In this document: positions 16,231-17,845 of the stretch, one piece after another | How positions within the stretch are numbered: the first letter of the stretch is position 1 | How the letters are laid out: each line of letters starts with the position of its first letter | Assembly: GCA_029884035.1 (NCBI GenBank) | Contig: JAOUIM010000021.1 | Coordinates: 1-17,845, forward strand | From: Aquincola sp. | GTDB taxonomy: Bacteria > Pseudomonadota > Gammaproteobacteria > Burkholderiales > Burkholderiaceae_C | Reading direction: 5' to 3' | Length of the DNA stretch: 17,845 nt | Position numbers and translations under genes: made by a program | The notes under the pieces: generated by a model | Told to the model about the DNA's origin: nothing | The model's database searches: none | The model's input: the letters and a program-made list of their open reading frames with translations, nothing else

Positions 16231-17433
16231 TCAGTTGCTCTGCGTGGGCAGCGCGAAGTCCAGCCCCAGGCCGGGCATCTCGACCGTCTTGCCGGCATAG
16301 TTGCGGCACTTGACGGTGGTGCCGGTGCCGTCGGGCAGCAGCTCCTCCTTCACGTACTGCGGGATGATGGGCAGCTTGCCCAGGCCGCCCAGGCCGTCGA
16401 CGATGAAGGTGGGTACCGCCGGGCCGCTGATCCAGCCGCGCAGGCCCTCGTAGAGCTGCAGCATGCGGTGGTGCGGCACGATGAAGTGGTGCGCGCCCTC
16501 GACCATGTCGGTCGAGTAGACGTAGTACGGGCGCACGCCCATCTCGATCGACTGCATGAACAGCTCGCGCATCACCTGCACGTCGTCGTTCACACCCTTG
16601 AGGCACACCGTCTGCAGGCCCATCATGACGCCGGCCTTCTGGATCATCTTCACGCGCTGGCGCAGCAGCGGGGTGATCTCCTTCGGGTGGTTGATGTGGA
16701 TGTTGACCATCTGCACGCGATGCTTCTCGAGCACGGCGCACAGCTCCGGCGTGATGCGGGTGGGCAGCTGCACCACCATGCGCGAGCCCATGCGCAGGAA
16801 GCGCACGTGCGGCGCGCGCCGGCGAATCGCGCCCAGGATTTCGTCCAGGCGGTCGTCGGCGAAGGTCAGCGGGTCGCCGCCCGAGAGCAGCACGTCGTCG
16901 ATCTCCTTGTTGGCGGCGATGTAGTCGATCGAACGCTCGATCTCGTCCTTGTGCACCGAGCCGGTGGGCTGGCTGACCATGCGCTTCCTGGTGCAGAAGC
17001 GGCACAGCGTGGCACAGGTGTTGGAGACCAGGAACAGCACGCGCCGGGGGTAGCGGTGCACGACGCTGGTACCGGGGATGGTGTCGCGTTCCTCGCCCAG
17101 TTCGTCGAGCAGGGTCGCGAAGCCTGGCTTGGTCTCCTCGTGGAAGCTGGGCAGGTACTGCAGCCGGATCGGGCACTTCGGGTCGTCGCGGTCCATCAGC
17201 TGGGCCATGTAGGGCGTGACGGCTATGGCGAACTTGTTGTACACGGTCTCGTTGACGTCCTCGACTTGGTTGAGCACGCCCTTCAACTCGCTGTGGTGCG
17301 TGTAGCGGCGCTGGAACTGTTTCTGCCAGCTCTCACTCTCGGGATCGTAGGCGTCGAGTTCGGCGCGCGTCAGCAGCTTGGTGGTCGTGGCGGACGCGAC
17401 TTGCGCGGGGGCGATGTCGATGATGGCGGGCAT
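16231..17433 (-). CDS. kamA: L-lysine 2,3-aminomutase
   Basis: The 400-residue radical-SAM and PLP enzyme converts L-lysine to L-beta-lysine, the entry step of the pathway. The iron-sulfur cluster cysteines are Cys140, Cys144 and Cys147 in CATLCRFC, followed by Arg149 for the substrate carboxylate. GGDPL (185-189) is the SAM-binding motif. Asp309 (YSTDMVEG), Asp346 and Lys353 (VPTFIVDGLGGLGK) keep the 37- and 7-residue spacing of Asp293, Asp330 and Lys337 in the Clostridium subterminale enzyme. Those Asp pairs hold the side-chain amino group and argue for lysine over glutamate. The PLP loop reads GLGGLGK rather than the usual PGGGGK, and the C-terminal CxCxxC zinc ligands are missing. The ATG at 17433 follows GAGGAA. 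It is the first gene of the operon. Confidence 0.96.
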   Translation of the reverse strand: MPAIIDIAPAQVASATTTKLLTRAELDAYDPESESWQKQFQRRYTHHSELKGVLNQVEDVNETVYNKFAIAVTPYMAQLMDRDDPKCPIRLQYLPSFHEETKPGFATLLDELGEERDTIPGTSVVHRYPRRVLFLVSNTCATLCRFCTRKRMVSQPTGSVHKDEIERSIDYIAANKEIDDVLLSGGDPLTFADDRLDEILGAIRRRAPHVRFLRMGSRMVVQLPTRITPELCAVLEKHRVQMVNIHINHPKEITPLLRQRVKMIQKAGVMMGLQTVCLKGVNDDVQVMRELFMQSIEMGVRPYYVYSTDMVEGAHHFIVPHHRMLQLYEGLRGWISGPAVPTFIVDGLGGLGKLPIIPQYVKEELLPDGTGTTVKCRNYAGKTVEMPGLGLDFALPTQSN

Positions 17434-17451
17434 GGCGGTTCCTCGTGAGAT

Positions 17452-17471
17452 GAGCTTGTCTAGACAGGCTC
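17452..17471. repeat. 20-bp near-perfect palindrome in the kamA leader
   Basis: The sequence is GAGC-T-TGTCTAGACA-G-GCTC. The central ten bases are a perfect palindrome with a TCTAGA core, and nine of ten base pairs are symmetric over all 20 bases. It ends 18 bases before the kamA ATG, so it is either an operator or a leader hairpin. Confidence 0.6.
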
Positions 17472-17477
17472 GACAAT

Positions 17478-17495
17478 CCGAAGTCTAGAAGTCGG
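17478..17495. repeat. 18-bp imperfect palindrome with TCTAGA core
   Basis: CCGA and TCGG arms flank AG-TCTAGA-AG. Seven of nine base pairs are symmetric. Its centre lies 25 bp from that of the neighbouring TCTAGA palindrome. Confidence 0.5.
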
Positions 17496-17539
17496 TCTGG
17501 CCGGAAAGAACGAGCAAAGTGACTGCCTATGAGTGCCAA

Positions 17540-17560
17540 TATCGGTCAAACTGACTGATA
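17540..17560. promoter_or_regulatory. 21-bp imperfect palindrome, candidate Lrp-family operator
   Basis: The arms TATC-G-GTCA and TGAC-T-GATA flank a three-base centre, AAC. Eight of nine arm positions pair, and the odd one is G opposite T. The site overlaps a TTGACC -35-like box for kamA and the GATAAT -10-like box for the regulator. It is therefore well placed to control both directions. Confidence 0.55.
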
Positions 17561-17596
17561 ATCGGCCGGTTCGACCGACATGCCCTCGACGCCCCC

Positions 17597-17845
17597 GTGG
17601 ATACCCTCGACAAAGACCTGATCGCGCTGCTCAAAGTCAACGCGCGATTGCCGGTGGTCAAGATGGCCAAGGCCTTGGGCTGCGCGCGCAGCACGGTACA
17701 AGTTCGATTGAAGGCGCTCGAGGACAGCGGCGCCATCACCGGCTATACGGTGAGCCTGGCGAAGAGCCGCGCGAGCGGGGTCAACGCGCTGGTGCTCGTC
17801 ACCGTCGAGTCTCAGAGCGAGCCCGACGTCGTGCTGACGCTGTCG
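17597..17845 (+). CDS. Lrp/AsnC-family transcriptional regulator (3' end outside window)
   Basis: The first 83 residues of an Lrp/AsnC-type regulator are present. They begin VDTLDKDLIALLKVNARLP (Val read as Met from GTG). The helix-turn-helix follows as VKMAKALGCARSTVQVRLKA and then LEDSGAITGYTVSL, which matches the family's DNA-binding domain. The next segment, VNALVLVTVESQSEPDVVLT, is the start of the ligand-sensing RAM domain, cut by the window edge. GTG at 17597 is the first usable start after an in-frame stop at 17552; no strong ribosome binding site precedes it. Lrp-type proteins often sense an amino acid and control a divergent operon, so lysine or a pathway intermediate is the likely signal. 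Confidence 0.9.
   Translation, partial: MDTLDKDLIALLKVNARLPVVKMAKALGCARSTVQVRLKALEDSGAITGYTVSLAKSRASGVNALVLVTVESQSEPDVVLTLS

Larger units (their letters stand above)
17434..17596. promoter_or_regulatory. divergent promoter region between kamA and the Lrp-type gene
   Basis: This 163-bp non-coding stretch holds three palindromes, listed separately, and three copies of TCGGTC (plus strand 17492-17497 and 17542-17547; complement at 17573-17578). It is clearly less GC-rich than the genes. For the regulator, GATAAT at 17557-17562 is a fair -10 box, but no good -35 is seen. For kamA, TTGACC (17549-17544, minus strand) and TTGGCA (17539-17534) are possible -35 boxes without a convincing -10. It contains no recognisable riboswitch. 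Confidence 0.7.

Noticed and set aside
17522..17540. A sigma-54-like promoter for kamA (TTGGCAC followed by a GC element on the minus strand).
   Set aside because: The distance between the GG and GC elements is one base short of the strict sigma-54 spacing and the -12 element lacks TTGC, so it is unlikely to work.
17434..17596. A lysine or cobalamin riboswitch in the leader of the B12- and lysine-related operon.
   Set aside because: The region is only 163 bp, is shared with a divergent promoter, and shows none of the conserved blocks such as a B12 box.

Overview
This is a GC-rich chromosomal window with the gene content and protein style of a betaproteobacterium, most likely of the order Burkholderiales. 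That placement is an inference from the polA / ppk1 / sixA neighbourhood, the strong G/C bias at third codon positions and the protein sequences. There are no rRNA or tRNA genes, no CRISPR arrays and no insertion sequences that I can see.

Left part (1-3595, plus strand): the 3' end of polA (DNA polymerase I), then ppk1 (polyphosphate kinase), with a PhoB-box-like array just before ppk1. Next comes the remnant of a sixA phosphohistidine phosphatase gene. It is readable in one frame to its end but carries two in-frame stop codons and has no start codon. A convergent uspA-type stress protein gene follows at 3638-4072 on the minus strand.

Main part (4145-17433, minus strand): a tightly packed run of 14 genes that could form one transcript of about 13 kb. 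In transcription order it begins with seven genes of the 3,5-diaminohexanoate (fermentation-type) lysine pathway. These are kamA (lysine 2,3-aminomutase), kdd (3,5-diaminohexanoate dehydrogenase), a KamB-like P-loop protein that is a likely mutase chaperone, kamD and kamE (B12- and PLP-dependent beta-lysine 5,6-aminomutase), kal (3-aminobutyryl-CoA ammonia-lyase) and kce (3-keto-5-aminohexanoate cleavage enzyme). Together they turn lysine plus acetyl-CoA into acetoacetate, crotonyl-CoA and two ammonia. Next comes a polar-amino-acid ABC importer (binding protein, permease, ATPase), then a DcaP-like outer-membrane porin with an N-terminal coiled coil. These look like a dedicated uptake route across both membranes. 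The run ends with two different EamA/DMT permeases and a 3-mercaptopyruvate sulfurtransferase.

Right end (17434-17845): a 163-bp divergent promoter region holding three palindromes, then the start of an Lrp/AsnC-family regulator on the plus strand, cut by the window end. It is the obvious candidate regulator of the lysine operon.

The most interesting points are a full fermentation-type lysine pathway coupled to its own importer and porin in what looks like a proteobacterium, a KamB-like protein without its usual MutS-like partner KamC in the window, the palindromes facing the Lrp gene, and the decayed sixA next to an intact ppk1.
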